Source: Paramecium pentaurelia (Eukaryota > Ciliophora > Oligohymenophorea > Peniculida > Parameciidae). From it: a stretch of 64,000 nt of DNA. The translations under genes and the position numbers were made by a program. Below are positions 1 to 12,496 of this stretch, piece after piece. Location of the stretch: positions 698,716 through 762,715 of the forward strand of contig CAJJDO010000018.1 of assembly GCA_905183005.1 (NCBI GenBank), read 5' to 3'. The notes under the pieces were generated by a model. The model searched no databases, was not told the DNA's origin, and saw nothing but the letters and a program-made list of their open reading frames with translations. How positions within the stretch are numbered: the stretch's first letter is position 1; each line of letters begins with the position of its first letter.

Positions 1-3000
1 TAACTCCATTTTTTCTTAATTATTGATCATATATTTAAAATACAGGTTTTTATTTATTTATGATTTCATACATTTATGGTTAAGTAAATGCTGGTTAATC
101 TTATTCATTATGACCATATCTTCTATATCCAATTAAATCAATTACTATATCTTTTTTAAATTACTATCTAAATCTAACAGCAATTTTAAATATTTCTTCA
201 ACAAGATCAGGATCATCAGCATTCACATGAATAATTGGTACATCAATAGCTTTTGCAACATCTGTACAATATAAACCAGATCTACTATCAATTGGAGTTG
301 TAGTAAATCCAATTTAATTATTAACAACAACATGGATTACACCTTCATTTGAATATCCATTTAGATTTTCAAGTTATAATGATTCATAAACAACACCTTA
401 ACCAGCCATAGCAGCATCTCCATGAATAATGATTCCTAAACAATGTTATTTATTGCCACAAATATCTTACAATGCTCTAGTCTTACCTTATACAACTGGA
501 TTAACAGCTTCTAAATGTGATGGATTTGGTAACATAGTCATTCTAATATGATGTCCATCTGGAAACTATTAATCTCTTGTAACTCCCAAATGATATTTCA
601 CATCTCCAATATTACCCCATGATTCTTCTATTTCTTTACTATATTTATTTTAAAATTCTGCAAATATTATTTCTAATGGTTTCTTAAATACATTAGCTAA
701 TGTGCTTAATCTTCCTCTATGAGCCATTCCTACAATAATATGTTCAACCTTATTTTGAGCACATTAATCTACTAATGCTTCTAAACCTACAATTAATGTA
801 TCTGTTCCTTCAATTCCAAATCTTTTGCTAGTTGTGAATCTNATAGACTACTTTCTTTATTCATAAATTCTTTTAACTTATGGATGAACAGTTAATTCAG
901 CAGGTAAGTTATTAACTTTCTCATTTAACTCTAATAAATCTTTCAAAGCAACACCTGTATCCTTTACCTTTCCCCATTTTGTAACTTACTAAATTTTTTC
1001 CCATGGTTTAGGTACCCAATGTACTTTATCAAAAGTTTCTTTTTAAATGTTTTTATAAGCTGTTTCAAGACTATTATTTAATTTCTTAATTTCATTATTT
1101 GCAAAATCATCTGTAATAACTCCATTTTTTCTTAATTATTGATCATATATTTAAAATACAGGTTTTTATTTATTTATGATTTCATACATTTATGGTTAAG
1201 TAAATGCTGGTTAATCTTATTCATTATGACCATATCTTCTATATCCAATTAAATCAATTACTATATCTTTTTTAAATTACTATCTAAATCTAACAGCAAT
1301 TTTAAATATTTCTTCAACAAGATCAGGATCATCAGCATTCACATGAATAATTGGTACATCAATAGCTTTTGCAACATCTGTACAATATAAACCAGATCTA
1401 CTATCAATTGGAGTTGTAGTAAATCCAATTTAATTATTAACAACAACATGGATTACACCTTCATTTGAATATCCATTTAGATTTTCAAGTTATAATGATT
1501 CATAAACAACACCTTAACCAGCCATAGCAGCATCTCCATGAATAATAATGCCTAAACAATGTTATTTATTGCCACAAATATCTTACAATGCTCTAGTCTT
1601 ACCTTATACAACTGGATTAACAGCTTCTAAATGTGATGGATTTGGTAACATAGTCATTCTAATATGATGTCCATCTGGAAACTATTAATCTCTTGTAACT
1701 CCCAAATGATATTTCACATCTCCAATATTACCCCATGATTCTTCTATTTCTTTACTATATTTATTTTAAAATTCTGCAAATATTATTTCTAATGGTTTCT
1801 TAAATACATTAGCTAATGTGCTTAATCTTCCTCTATGAGCCATTCCTACAATAATATGTTCAACCTTATTTTGAGCACATTAATCTACTAATGCTTCTAA
1901 ACCTACAATTAATGTATCTGTTCCTTCAATTCCAAATCTTTTGCTAGTTGTGAATCTNTCACAATCTTAACCACTCAATCTAATGCTGAATCCTTCATGT
2001 AATAGAGTTCCAAAAGCCAAAGCTTCAGCTGTACCAAAGTCTATGCCTTTTCCTTATTCAATAGACTACTTTCTTTATTCATAAATTCTTTTAACTTATG
2101 GATGAACAGTTAATTCAGCAGGTAAGTTATTAACTTTCTCATTTAACTCTAATAAATCTTTCAAAGCAACACCTGTATCCTTTACCTTTCCCCATTTTGT
2201 AACTTACTAAATTTTTTCCCATGGTTTAGGTACCCAATGTACTTTATCAAAAGTTTCTTTTTAAATGTTTTTATAAGCTGTTTCAAGACTATTATTTAAT
2301 TTCTTAATTTCATTATTTGCAAAATCATCTGTAATAACTCCATTTTTTCTTAATTATTGATCATATATTTAAAATACAGGTTTTTATTTATTTATGATTT
2401 CATACATTTATGGTTAAGTAAATGCTGGTTAATCTTATTCATTATGACCATATCTTCTATATCCAATTAAATCAATTACTATATCTTTTTTAAATTACTA
2501 TCTAAATCTAACAGCAATTTTAAATATTTCTTCAACAAGATCAGGATCATCAGCATTCACATGAATAATTGGTACATCAATAGCTTTTGCAACATCTGTA
2601 CAATATAAACCAGATCTACTATCAATTGGAGTTGTAGTAAATCCAATTTAATTATTAACAACAACATGGATTACACCTTCATTTGAATATCCATTTAGAT
2701 TTTCAAGTTATAATGATTCATAAACAACACCTTAACCAGCCATAGCAGCATCTCCATGAATAATAATGCCTAAACAATGTTATTTATTGCCACAAATATC
2801 TTACAATGCTCTAGTCTTACCTTATACAACTGGATTAACAGCTTCTAAATGTGATGGATTTGGTAACATAGTCATTCTAATATGATGTCCATCTGGAAAC
2901 TATTAATCTCTTGTAACTCCCAAATGATATTTCACATCTCCAATATTACCCCATGATTCTTCTATTTCTTTACTATATTTATTTTAAAATTCTGCAAATA

Positions 3001-3175
3001 TTATTTCTAATGGTTTCTTAAATACATTAGCTAATGTGCTTAATCTTCCTCTATGAGCCATTCCTACAATAATATGTTCAACCTTATTTTGAGCACATTA
3101 ATCTACTAATGCTTCTAAACCTACAATTAATGTATCTGTTCCTTCAATTCCAAATCTTTTGCTAGTTGTGAATCT
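1..3175. repeat. Three overlapping copies of one OGDH E1 segment
   Basis: Copy A (1-841) equals 1117-1957 of copy B (offset 1116). Copy B (843-1957) equals 2061-3175 of copy C (offset 1218). C also carries 1959-2060, which B lacks. Copies are joined by single Ns at 842 and 1958 and are almost identical. Near 431-434 copy A differs from B and C by two substitutions that are synonymous (Gly-Ile). All copies share strand and reading frame. Single-N joins at segment ends fit scaffolded, unmerged contigs (alleles or recent paralogues) better than a biological tandem array. Confidence 0.9.
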
Positions 3176-3897
3176 GTTTTTCAAAAATTCATTAAATAGA
3201 TCAACTCTAGCCAATCTCTACCAAGTTGCTGTTTATGTTTCCTTACTTGGTTTCCATTATGCTATTCTATCCATTTCTTGTTCAATCCAATGTTTTTATT
3301 CAGTGGAAACCATGTGAATGTATTCAACTCCATATTTTTTTGTATATATTTAAGATAATCTATCATAGATCTCTCTAATTGTCCATTCATCCTTAGCTTC
3401 CATAAATGGCTTAAAATATAAAATAATAATGTACATAGATAAATGATCTTTAATCCTTATTTCCAAAATAAATTGGAATATCTAATTCTTCCTTCTTAAA
3501 CCCAAAACTATCCAAAGTCATCTCTGGTCTTGAACCCTTTACTCTACCGTATTCTTTTGTATGAGGTAGATCTAATAGTAATTCACAAAATTAGATTACT
3601 TAATGGATCTAAATCAGCCAATTAATGTCCACATACAAAAAACATTCTAAACATATAATAAGTGCGATATAGCAATTATATTTGTTTAGCATGATCTAAT
3701 GGATTCAAAGAAGTTGTGCCTTAGACGCCTGCTCCTCCATTAATCTAGTAATAATACTAAAAGTAAACTTATTCGCTAAAATATTGTCTCCATCCTTCAG
3801 GAACTGATTAAGGGTTCTTTTACCAATGTTCAAATAGCCCACTAACATATGTAGCTGAAAAAGGATATCTTATTAGTTTATTTGAGGCTCTAATCAT
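1..3897 (-). CDS. 2-oxoglutarate dehydrogenase E1 (partial, internally repeated)
   Basis: E1 component of the mitochondrial 2-oxoglutarate dehydrogenase complex (TCA cycle, thiamine-diphosphate dependent decarboxylation). Read with TAA/TAG as Gln, the N-terminus starts at the ATG at 3897 (MIRASNKLIR..., then the family-typical LFEHWQKNPQSVPEGWRQYF). One 25-nt intron lies at 3410-3434. Then come TSKRFGIEG, GMAHRGRL, HGDAAMAGQGVVYE, NNQIGFTT and HVNADDPDLV, all hallmark E1o segments including the ThDP region. The C-terminal part beyond RLSGQDCE is off the window. The model is not usable as it stands: sequence runs to RLSGQDCE, meets an N at 1958, jumps back to the TSKRFG segment, meets a second N at 842 and jumps back again. 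Family identity is firm; the gene structure downstream of about 1959 is not. Confidence 0.9.
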
Positions 3898-4985
3898 CTA
3901 ATTAAAGATATTAAATATTAAAATTATTCACATAAAATATATCAAGAATTATTATAATATCAATTTATAATAATTAATAAATGTAGCATAAACATCAAGA
4001 CTAATTATTTATTTATAATAATTCGTAATTTTATCAAAATCTCAAATCAAAATTATGAAATATATTTATTATTAAATATTAAATTACGCACTTTCTGAAT
4101 TTATCATCAATAACTATTAAATCTATAAACTTTCATTATTTTAAGATTAAAGCAATTGAAAATTCAATTTGTATTTATTAAAATTCATTTTTTTATTAAT
4201 AGTTAATTATATGATTATGAATATTAAATTAAAGGTTTCTAATATTATTAATATAATATACTAAATCTTTAGAGGTTCTATAAAGAAATAATAAAATTTG
4301 TTTAAATATAGATTAATATATTATACACTGTTAAAATTACATTTTTATTTTTTAGTTATTTATTGACTTATTTAATCTATAATCTATAAAATGGCTTTGA
4401 TAAAGAATAAATATGATGATAATATTAAGATGTAAGAAATTAATTTTGGAAGTTTTGAATCTAAAAATTCAATAAAGTTAATAAATATTATCAACAAAAA
4501 AAAAAGAATAAAAATAATTATTCACTCATTACATTTTTAAGAACTTTTATTTTATATTATAACTTATGAATCTATTAAATTCTCTACTCTCAAAAATTGA
4601 AATTTTGAGATTATATCTACAGTAAGTATATTTAGATTTGAAATTATTAAATTCACTTATAAACTCTTAATAGTAATTTATTTAAAGTAGAAATAAACAA
4701 AGCTTACTTCATTATTTTATCATTTTAGTTTTGAAATATAAATTTTGAAAAAGTCATAAGAAATTGTTGAACATACTAGTCTTTGGTAATTTTGAAAAGT
4801 GTAAGAAGGAGCTTACAAAATTATAAAGTTAATACAAATATTATATCAAAATATTTAAAGATTTTAGATCTCAGACAGCTTTTTATTCTATTATTATATA
4901 AATTATCCAATCAAATTAATATAAAATTGTGAAATTTCATTCTTAATTTAAGAATAAGAGTTTTAATAATATTAATAAAAAATAA
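3898..4985. other. Intergenic, AT-rich
   Basis: About 1.1 kb between the OGDH start and the H1-like gene. The longest thing I see is an open frame on + from the ATG at 4391 to a TGA near 4600 (about 68 codons, Lys/Ile-rich, no recognisable motif). I do not support it as a gene. Confidence 0.5.
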
Positions 4986-5239
4986 ATGGCAAGATAATCT
5001 AAAGGTTAAAAGAAAGGTCCCAAACCAGGTAAGTTTTTAAGTAAATTTAAATAGCCACTAAAAAAATTACAAAAAAACCAGCTGGCCCTAGATAAACTAG
5101 AACAATCAAGGCTGCAGTTGCTGAAGCTTAAGCCACAACTTAACCTAGTGCTGGATAAAGAAAATTACCAAGATAGAATAGAAGAAATAAGTAAGCCAAA
5201 AAAGCTACATAAAAGAAAGCAACATAATAAAAAAAATGA
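4986..5239 (+). CDS. Small Lys/Ala-rich basic protein, histone H1-like
   Basis: Two exons split by a 26-nt intron (5029-5054) give a protein of about 75 residues: MARQSKGQKKGPKP, then a Lys/Arg/Ala/Thr/Pro/Gln-rich stretch ending in TQKKATQQKK. There are no hydrophobic core segments and no acidic patches. Composition resembles a linker-histone tail. Ciliate macronuclear H1 is known to lack the winged-helix globular domain, so a tail-only H1-like protein is plausible. It could also be another small nucleic-acid-binding basic protein (HMG-like or ribosomal). Function is inferred from composition only. Confidence 0.6.
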
Positions 5240-5288
5240 ATGGATATATAATTAATAAAATATTAAAATAAAAAATTTAATTGATTTC

Positions 5289-7568
5289 ATGTTTTTCAAG
5301 TAATAATCATAGATGATTTAAGCTTTAATCGATTCTTTGGATTTTAGTAAAAACTTGATAATTTATTAAAAAATGAAAGCTTGACAATTGAGACAATTTT
5401 TAATGAAGATGATATATTGTAGGAATTAAAAGGATCAAGCTCAGTAAAATTTGCTGATTAGTAATTAATATTGTGTCATTTAGCCTTATTTAACATCCGT
5501 AAGAATACAAAAAAATGATTGGGTATATTGTTGATGAAATTACTGATGAATCTTTAGATAAGACTTAAAGAACAAAGTTTTAAAATATATAAATATAATT
5601 AGATATCCATTTTATTCAAGTGAAATTTTAGGATAGGAGAATGAAAAACTCATAAACTTTTTATTTGATAAGCCTGAAGATGAAATGTATGAAGAAATAA
5701 ATAATCCAATTGAAGATGATGAAACATAATTAGTAGAAACAATAAATAAGAATGATTAATTGAAAGAGAATGAAGAGATAAGGGCAAATTTGTTAAATAA
5801 TTTATTACAACTACTTGAAAATGATGCTTTGATAGTTACAACAGCAGGATATTTTGCTAAAGCTGTAAATACAATAATTCTTAAAAGAGGAGTTTGTGTA
5901 AATTATGATTAATATATAGTTTTGGGAACATTTGAAACATAATCCATAGGTTATTTCAAATATGTTTAAACATTGTTATCTAAAACATATTGTAGACATA
6001 TTTGATAAATTGATTTCTTTAGATGATAATTATGAATAGCATAATTAATATATGAATGATAGATTAGCTTTAATGCAAAGATTAGCATTAATTTTAAAAG
6101 GAAAAGAATATTCATAAGTGATAGTTTAAAATATATGTGAATTATTTGAGGGATAATTTAAAAAAGCAGTATATTAGTATGAAACTTAAACTTAAGAATA
6201 CAAAAAGATGTTATTACAATTTATATAACAATATACTCCTTCATTTTTTATGTCTATAGCTTTATCAACATAATAAGCAGTGGCATATAATGTTATAATA
6301 GCATAATTAGAATTTTTGAATAAATTAGCTTTTTCAAATGAACATTAAGATTAAATTGAGAATACAGAAAAAGAAAGTCTCAAGATTCCAGATATTGTTC
6401 AATTATATTCAATCATTATAAAAGACTTTTCATAAGCATTAAATTAAAAAGATTAATTTACTTTATCATTTAAATCTACTGATGGTTTTTGTATTACACC
6501 TTTGGGGGAATGTAAATTATCATTAATCTATTTGATAAATAATTTATTAAGTAAATCTGAATTACAAAATTACTATTCATATAACATATTTTAATCAATA
6601 ATAAATCTTGTTAACTAACATCGTTCAAATAATTAATTACATTTATTATTTGAAAAAATAGTATTGACTGTATTTTCATCTAATAATGAATAATTATAAA
6701 AAGAAATGTTTTAGGAAACCAATTTAATTACATTTATAATTTAAAATAATAATGAAGAAGCTAGAAAGAATAAATTTGGATTTTAAGGTGTATTAACACG
6801 ACTTTCAAATTATTTACATTAGAATTAAAGTTAATCTAAATAATTTCAGTTAGTTTTATAACAAAGTAATCATTATTTTTAATTATAGTGAATACTAATT
6901 GGAATTAATATATGGATGGTTTGGATAGTGTTAATAAATATGAATAAGAGTGGATCTTAGGAGTTAATCCAAAATAAAAAGCATTTTAAATATCTGAAGA
7001 AGTTTCTAGTCCAAATATTATAATGCCTGAACCATTAGTTTAATATGCATATACATAACCATCAGGATTCAGAAAATGTGAAAGTTTTGAAAATAATGAT
7101 GAAGATAATGAGGGTAAAAATGAAGAAGAAATTTAATAAGAATAAAATGAATAATAATAAATAGAATAGATAGGAACAGAAACTGATTAAAAATAAGAGG
7201 AATCTAATCAGAATAATAATGAACAAAAGGATCAATTAGAATTAGATTCTACTGCTAATATTAAAGAAGAAATTATCAAAACTTAATAAGAATATGTATC
7301 TTTAGATGAATAGAAAAATGAATAAGATAAAGAAAATTAAATTAATGAAAATGTAAATGTAGATAATTAAATTGAAAATAATTAATTGGATCAAAATAAT
7401 GATGGAAATGAAGAGATAATTCATACTCAGGAAGTTTAAGTGGAAGAAAATTAAAAGACATAAGAAAATAGTTTAACTGAGCAATAAGATATTTAAAAAG
7501 AAGATAAGGAACCTAATCCTAATTAAGAAGAATTAATAAAATAAGATGATAATGAATAATAGGAATGA
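5289..7568 (+). CDS. SAPS-domain protein, PP6/SIT4 phosphatase regulatory subunit
   Basis: About 718 aa after removal of five introns (5300-5322, 5461-5483, 5577-5602, 5892-5919, 6866-6888; 23-28 nt). N-terminus MFFNFNRFFGFQQKLDNLL followed by ETIFNEDDILQELKG matches the SAPS start (F..FGF...LD.LL ... DEEDVLQECK). Then KFADYLIQHPQEYKK, GYIVDEIT, RTKYPFYSSEIL (compare RYKYPNIACEIL in the family) and NDALIVTTAGYFAKAV. SAPS proteins hold the catalytic subunit of PP6-type phosphatases. The last 200 residues are a Gln/Glu/Asn-rich low-complexity tail ending in NEQQE. Restoration of the conserved motifs across three intron joins supports the splicing. The first intron (ending AAG) is the least certain. 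Confidence 0.85.
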
Positions 7569-7813
7569 TATATTATTATTTTAAAATTGTAATAAATAAA
7601 TTACATCTATTAAATTGATCTTTTTCTGACCAATTATAATAATTATTGAAATGAATTTCAATAAATGAAGTATTGAAATCCTAAATTAAAAGTAATTTTC
7701 TCAATAATTCTTAATTTTTATGTTTTTATCTTAGTAATTATAATTATAGAATGAAAATGTTTTCTGATTGAAGATTTAACTTCTTACTTATATTATTAAA
7801 ATTTAAATTAATA

Positions 7814-10800
7814 ATGCAGGAGCCATTTAAAGTGAGTATTAGAGTGAAACCATATGAAGGAAGATCAAGATTTCTCACTCAGAGAATAGGAAAAGAAACT
7901 GTACTATTGAAATAATCAATAGATTATATAAGTAGAATGTCCAACTTAGACAATACGAGATCCTGATACTTATGAATAAAGATCATTTGCATTTGATAAT
8001 GTGTTTAATGAAGGAGAAAGCACACAAGATATATATGATACAGTAAGAGAATATAATATATAATATTAGTCAATATCATAAATGATTTATGATTGTGTTT
8101 CTTAAGGATATAATGGTACAATTTTGGCTTACGGGTAAACAGGTTCTGGAAAGAGTTACACAATGTTTGGCAATTTATATGATCCTTTAGTAGAGAATGA
8201 TGGATTAGTTTCAATGGTTTTAGAATAATTATTCTAAATGAACGTTAAAATTAGTATTTCATATTTGGAAATTTACAATGAATAAATAAGAGATTTAATT
8301 GGAGATTAAGTTGGTTTATAGTTGAATGAAGATCCTATAAAAGGAGTCATGTTATAAGATGTGCAAGAATTGTAAATTATGACGATAGATCAAGCTAAAT
8401 CAATAATAATTAATGGCAATTAAAAAAGAGTTATGGCAGCAACTAATGCAAACTAATTTTCTTCTCGATCTCATGCTATAATATAATTATTTGTTGTAAA
8501 TTAACAATATTAATGCAAATTATCATTAGTTGATTTGGCAGGTAGTGAAAAAGCTAATGTAAATGAAGGTAGTAAAGGAATAAGATAAATGGAAGGAGCT
8601 AATATCAATAAAAGTTTATTAGCTTTAGGAAATTGTATAAATATGTTAGCTTGTGATTAATCAATGAAGAAATTTGTACCTTATAGAGATTCAAAATTAA
8701 CTAGACTTTTAAAAGATTCATTAGGAGGAAATACTAAAACTCTTATGATAGGATGTGTATAATAAGTAGTTTAATGTCATGAAGAAAGTATTAATACTTT
8801 AAAATATGCATCCAGAGCAAGAGCTATTAAAAAAAAGATTGTTTAAAATATTAAAATTAATGATATTACAAATTGTAATTGCAATTGTAATTCAGAAAAT
8901 GTAGGTTTATTATAAGCAGAGATTGAAGCATTAAAATAGGAAGTATCATACTAATGTATTTTATTATTATTATTATTTTAATAGGTTAATTAACAGAAGA
9001 AGAAATTGAAATTAAATTAAATTTAAAACAAATTGATTAATTATAACTTTAAAATAGAGAAGGTTTAGAATATTTATTATAATAAATGAATTCTGAAATG
9101 ATAGATGAAGATAGATTGAAAAATGAAATTCTATAATATGAAAGAGCAATTAATGAAAATGNNNNNNNNNNNNNNNNNNNNNNNNNNNNNNNNNNNNNNN
9201 NNNNNNNNNNNNNNNNNNNNNNNNNNNNNNNNNNNNNNNNNNNNNNNNNNNNNNNNNNNNNNNNNNNNNNNNNNNNNNNNNNNNNNNNNNNNNNNNNNNN
9301 NNNNNNNNNNNNNNNNNNNNNNNNNNNNNNNNNNNNNNNNNNNNNNNNNNNNNNNNNNNNNNNNNNNNNNNNNNNNNNNNNNNNNNNNNNNNNNNNNNNN
9401 NNNNNNNNNNNNNNNNNTAGTTGAATGAAGATCCTATAAAAGGAGTCATGTTATAAGATGTGCAAGAATTGTAAATTATGACGATAGATCAAGCTAAATC
9501 AATAATAATTAATGGCAATTAAAAAAGAGTTATGGCAGCAACTAATGCAAACTAATTTTCTTCTCGATCTCATGCTATTATATAATTATTTGTTGTAAAT
9601 TAACAATATTAATGCAAATTATCATTAGTTGATTTGGCAGGTAGTGAAAAAGCTAATGTAAATGAAGGTAGTAAAGGAATAAGATAAATGGAAGGAGCTA
9701 ATATCAATAAAAGTTTATTAGCTTTAGGAAATTGTATAAATATGTTAGCTTGTGATTAATCAATGAAGAAATTTGTACCTTATAGAGATTCAAAATTAAC
9801 TAGACTTTTAAAAGATTCATTAGGAGGAAATACTAAAACTCTTATGATAGGATGTGTATAATAAGTAGTTTAATGTCATGAAGAAAGTATTAATACTTTA
9901 AAATATGCATCCAGAGCAAGAGCTATTAAAAAAAAGATTGTTTAAAATATTAAAATTAATGATATTACAAATTGTAATTGCAATTGTAATTCAGAAAATG
10001 TAGGTTTATTATAAGCAGAGATTGAAGCATTAAAATAGGAAGTATCATTCTAATGTAATTTATTATTATTATTATTATAATAGGTTAATTAACAGAAGAA
10101 GAAATTGAAATTAGATTAAATTTAAAACAAATTGATTAATTATAATTTTAAAATAGAGAAGGTTTAGAATATTTATTATAATAAATGAATTCTGAAATGA
10201 TAGATGAAGATAGATTGAAAAATGAAATTCTATAATATGAAAGAGCAATTAATGAAAATGAAAGGATTAGATAAGAATTGAATTCTTAATTATAATCTAA
10301 GAAAAAAGAAAGAACTGATCCAAAAGATATTCAAATTGAAATGCTAAAAAAAGAAATTACTTTTCTAAGAGATCAAATTAAATAAAAGGATTTAGTTATT
10401 GATTCTTTAAAAAGTGATAAGGATAATACTAAATAATCTAGACCACACACTAGTTATTAAGAAACTGATAGATCAAAAATGAATAAAGAGAATTCTATTG
10501 ATATTGATGTTAGAAAAGACAGTTTATAATATTGTGGTTCATCTAAATCTATTAAATAACCTATAAATAGAGAAGAAGAATAACATCTTTAAAAATTAAA
10601 TAAAGCAAGAGATAATTATAAGATTTTTAGAGCAAAAATGATTACACTTTAAGATAAAATGAATTATTACACAAAAAATGATATTCAATTGAATCAAAAT
10701 TAATTAAAAGAAATTATTGATATGATGAATGAACTCTCAACTTAGAATGGTCCTGTTCTAAAATAAGATGAAGAAATGATAATCTATTTTTAATAATTCA

Positions 10801-11268
10801 TTAAGTCTTAAACTTAGAAATCTTAATAATAAATAAATCAAAGTACATTAAATACTCAAATAAATACACCATAATAAAGGTCAAGGAGTGTAAATCCAAA
10901 TCCAATTAGAGGAAAAGGAACATCTTAACATTAAAGAAAACCTTTATAACAAACTAATTAATCACCTTTGAATAGATAATTATTCAGTAATCACACAAAA
11001 TAATATCAGTAATTAGTTTCAAAAGGAAAGAAGGTATAAAAATGGTTTTATTTTAGGAAAGTTGTCCCACTCCGTAGAATAAATAAAAGTTCATTTTGGA
11101 ATACGTAAAGAAAATGGAAAATCCATAACCGAGGGGGAGTAATAAGTCCCCATTACAATCATTTAGCTCAGATAATTCAGATAAGTATTAATTCACTAAT
11201 ATAAGACCAGAGACGATATTATTAAGCGTAGTTTTGTCTAAAAAGTTCCATTTCAATCAATTTAATGA
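7814..11268 (+). CDS. Kinesin motor protein, kinesin-8-like (gap and repeat inside)
   Basis: Start ATG at 7814 (MQEPFKVSIRVKPYEG), 22-nt intron 7901-7922, then FAFDNVF, P-loop AYGQTGSGKSYTMFG, SSRSHAI (switch I), VDLAGSEKA (switch II), INKSLLALGNCINML, VPYRDSKLTRLLKDSLGG and ASRARAIKKKI. The neck/tail has CNCNCN, coiled coil and a basic Ser/Gln-rich end; it stops at TGA 11266-11268 after introns at about 11036-11058 and 11186-11211. The INKSLLALGNCI and NTLKYASRARAIKKK pattern is closest to kinesin-8, but subfamily is an inference. Motor-half sequence 8319-9161 is present again at 9418-10260 after an N gap; deleting 9162-10260 gives one continuous frame of about 751 aa with a 29-nt intron at 8956-8984. 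Confidence 0.88.
8319..9161 (+). repeat. First copy of duplicated kinesin segment
   Basis: This 843-bp segment recurs at 9418-10260 (offset 1099). Differences are few and cluster towards its 3' end, for example in the TTA-rich intron at 8956-8984 and just after it. It ends exactly at the N gap, which points to two overlapping contigs placed in series. Confidence 0.9.
9162..9417. other. Assembly gap (256 Ns)
   Basis: A run of N inside the kinesin gene. Sequence on the right restarts 843 bp upstream of where the left side stops, so the true gap is probably negative (an overlap), not 256 bp. Confidence 0.95.
9418..10260 (+). repeat. Second copy of duplicated kinesin segment
   Basis: Matches 8319-9161 apart from scattered substitutions (e.g. 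in the intron 10055-10083). It continues without a break into the unique 3' half of the kinesin gene, so this copy is the one joined to the real tail. Confidence 0.9.
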
Positions 11269-11455
11269 TATTATATTTTACAATTATTATTGTCTCATTA
11301 CAAACCCTAATATTTAAATCAATAGTATTACTAAATTATATAATATACATATAATCTATGTTTTCTTAAAAGTTTTAATTATCCAACAAATTTACTTTTA
11401 TAATTTATATTTGAGATTATAAAATTGTTTCAACATTAAATAATTAAATTTAAAT

Positions 11456-11629
11456 ATGGATAATACTAAATCGATTGAGAATCAAAAAAAAGAACCATTA
11501 AGACCTTGTTGTGCTTGTCCAGATACACGAAAACTAAGAGATGAATGTATTGTTTCTTTTGGAGAAGAAAAATGTTAAAAAGAAATTGAAAATCATAAAT
11601 TATGTTTGAAGAAACTTGGATTTGATTGA
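11456..11629 (+). CDS. COX17: COX17 copper chaperone
   Basis: Intronless, 57 aa. Contains PLRPCCACPDTRKLRDEC, then VSFGEEKC and CLKKLGFD at the end: the copper-binding CCxC motif and the twin Cys pairs (C-x8-C, C-x9-C) of Cox17, in the usual order and at the usual length. In the family this intermembrane-space protein delivers Cu(I) to Sco1/Cox11 for cytochrome oxidase assembly. It starts 188 bp after the kinesin stop. Confidence 0.95.
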
Positions 11630-11817
11630 AAGTTGATTTAAAATTAACTAAATAATAATTCAAATTGTTTTTGAACAAACTTTAAATTAAAACATATTTT
11701 TATATTACTTCTTCTTGACTTTATTCTATATAAATTATAATATATAAATTATGAATATTTATCAATAAATTAAGACTATTGTTTGTTTTCAAATTCTCAA
11801 CTATAGAGATTCTCAAT

Positions 11818-12417
11818 ATGTTTGATAAAGAATATTATCTTAAGAATTCTTTAAATATATTCATTTCTACTGGGTTTCTAAGGTTAATTTAAATAATATT
11901 GGAACTTTAAAAATCCTTAGAGATTGTTAATAAAAACTGCAATCTAATTAGTTTACCTAGTTCTCGAGAATTAAACTGAGTAATTGCTTAAGGATAAAAT
12001 AATGATTTTTCAATATAAATTGATCTATTACCTTTGTTAAAAACAAAAAGATAACTTTACTATACATTCAAAAGTAGATCAAATCATAACTAATAAATGA
12101 AATACTAGTAATGAAAGAATTTATTTGAATAATTACAAACTTTTCACAAACCTTTCATAATTGGAATATCAAATTAAAACATAATTAATATTAATAATAA
12201 AATATAAATACTTGGTTGAATTTTATAATCCTTAATTAAAGAAATCAGAGAATTAAAATTAAACACGTAATATTATTTTCAATTTAATCCTTTTAAATCT
12301 GGATAGAAGATTGTTTCAATAGTCACTTTCGATATTTATCAAATAAGTAAAGAGAAGTAATAAGAAATTCATGATAAACTAAATTAATTTTAATAGAAAT
12401 ATTCAATAAAAAATTGA
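11818..12417 (+). pseudogene. Unknown multi-exon gene with an unresolved in-frame TGA
   Basis: One frame runs MFDKEYYLKNSLNIF ... DFSIQIDLLPLLKTKRQ ... FEQLQTFHKPFIIGISNQN ... YYFQFNPFKSGQKIVSIVTF, ending KYSIKN at TGA 12415-12417. Two in-frame TGAs disappear with plausible introns (30 nt ending ACTGAG; 27 nt ending TTAAAG), both multiples of 3. A third TGA at 12112-12114 is not removed by any GT-AG pair I can find that keeps the frame. Composition looks coding, but I recognise no family. Either a pseudogene, a sequence error or a missed intron. Confidence 0.35.
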
Positions 12418-12496
12418 AGTTGTGAAGAATTCATAAAAAATAATGATTTTATGAGTTTAATAGTATTATTAATTTATTTTATATTATTGATTAACT

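Noticed and set aside
1..3175. A true tandem array or satellite repeat
   Set aside because: Joins coincide with single Ns and copies have unequal length at those joins, as expected from contig overlaps; no repeat-specific structure is seen.
9123..9449. Open frames across the N run
   Set aside because: Composed almost wholly of unknown bases; no coding evidence.
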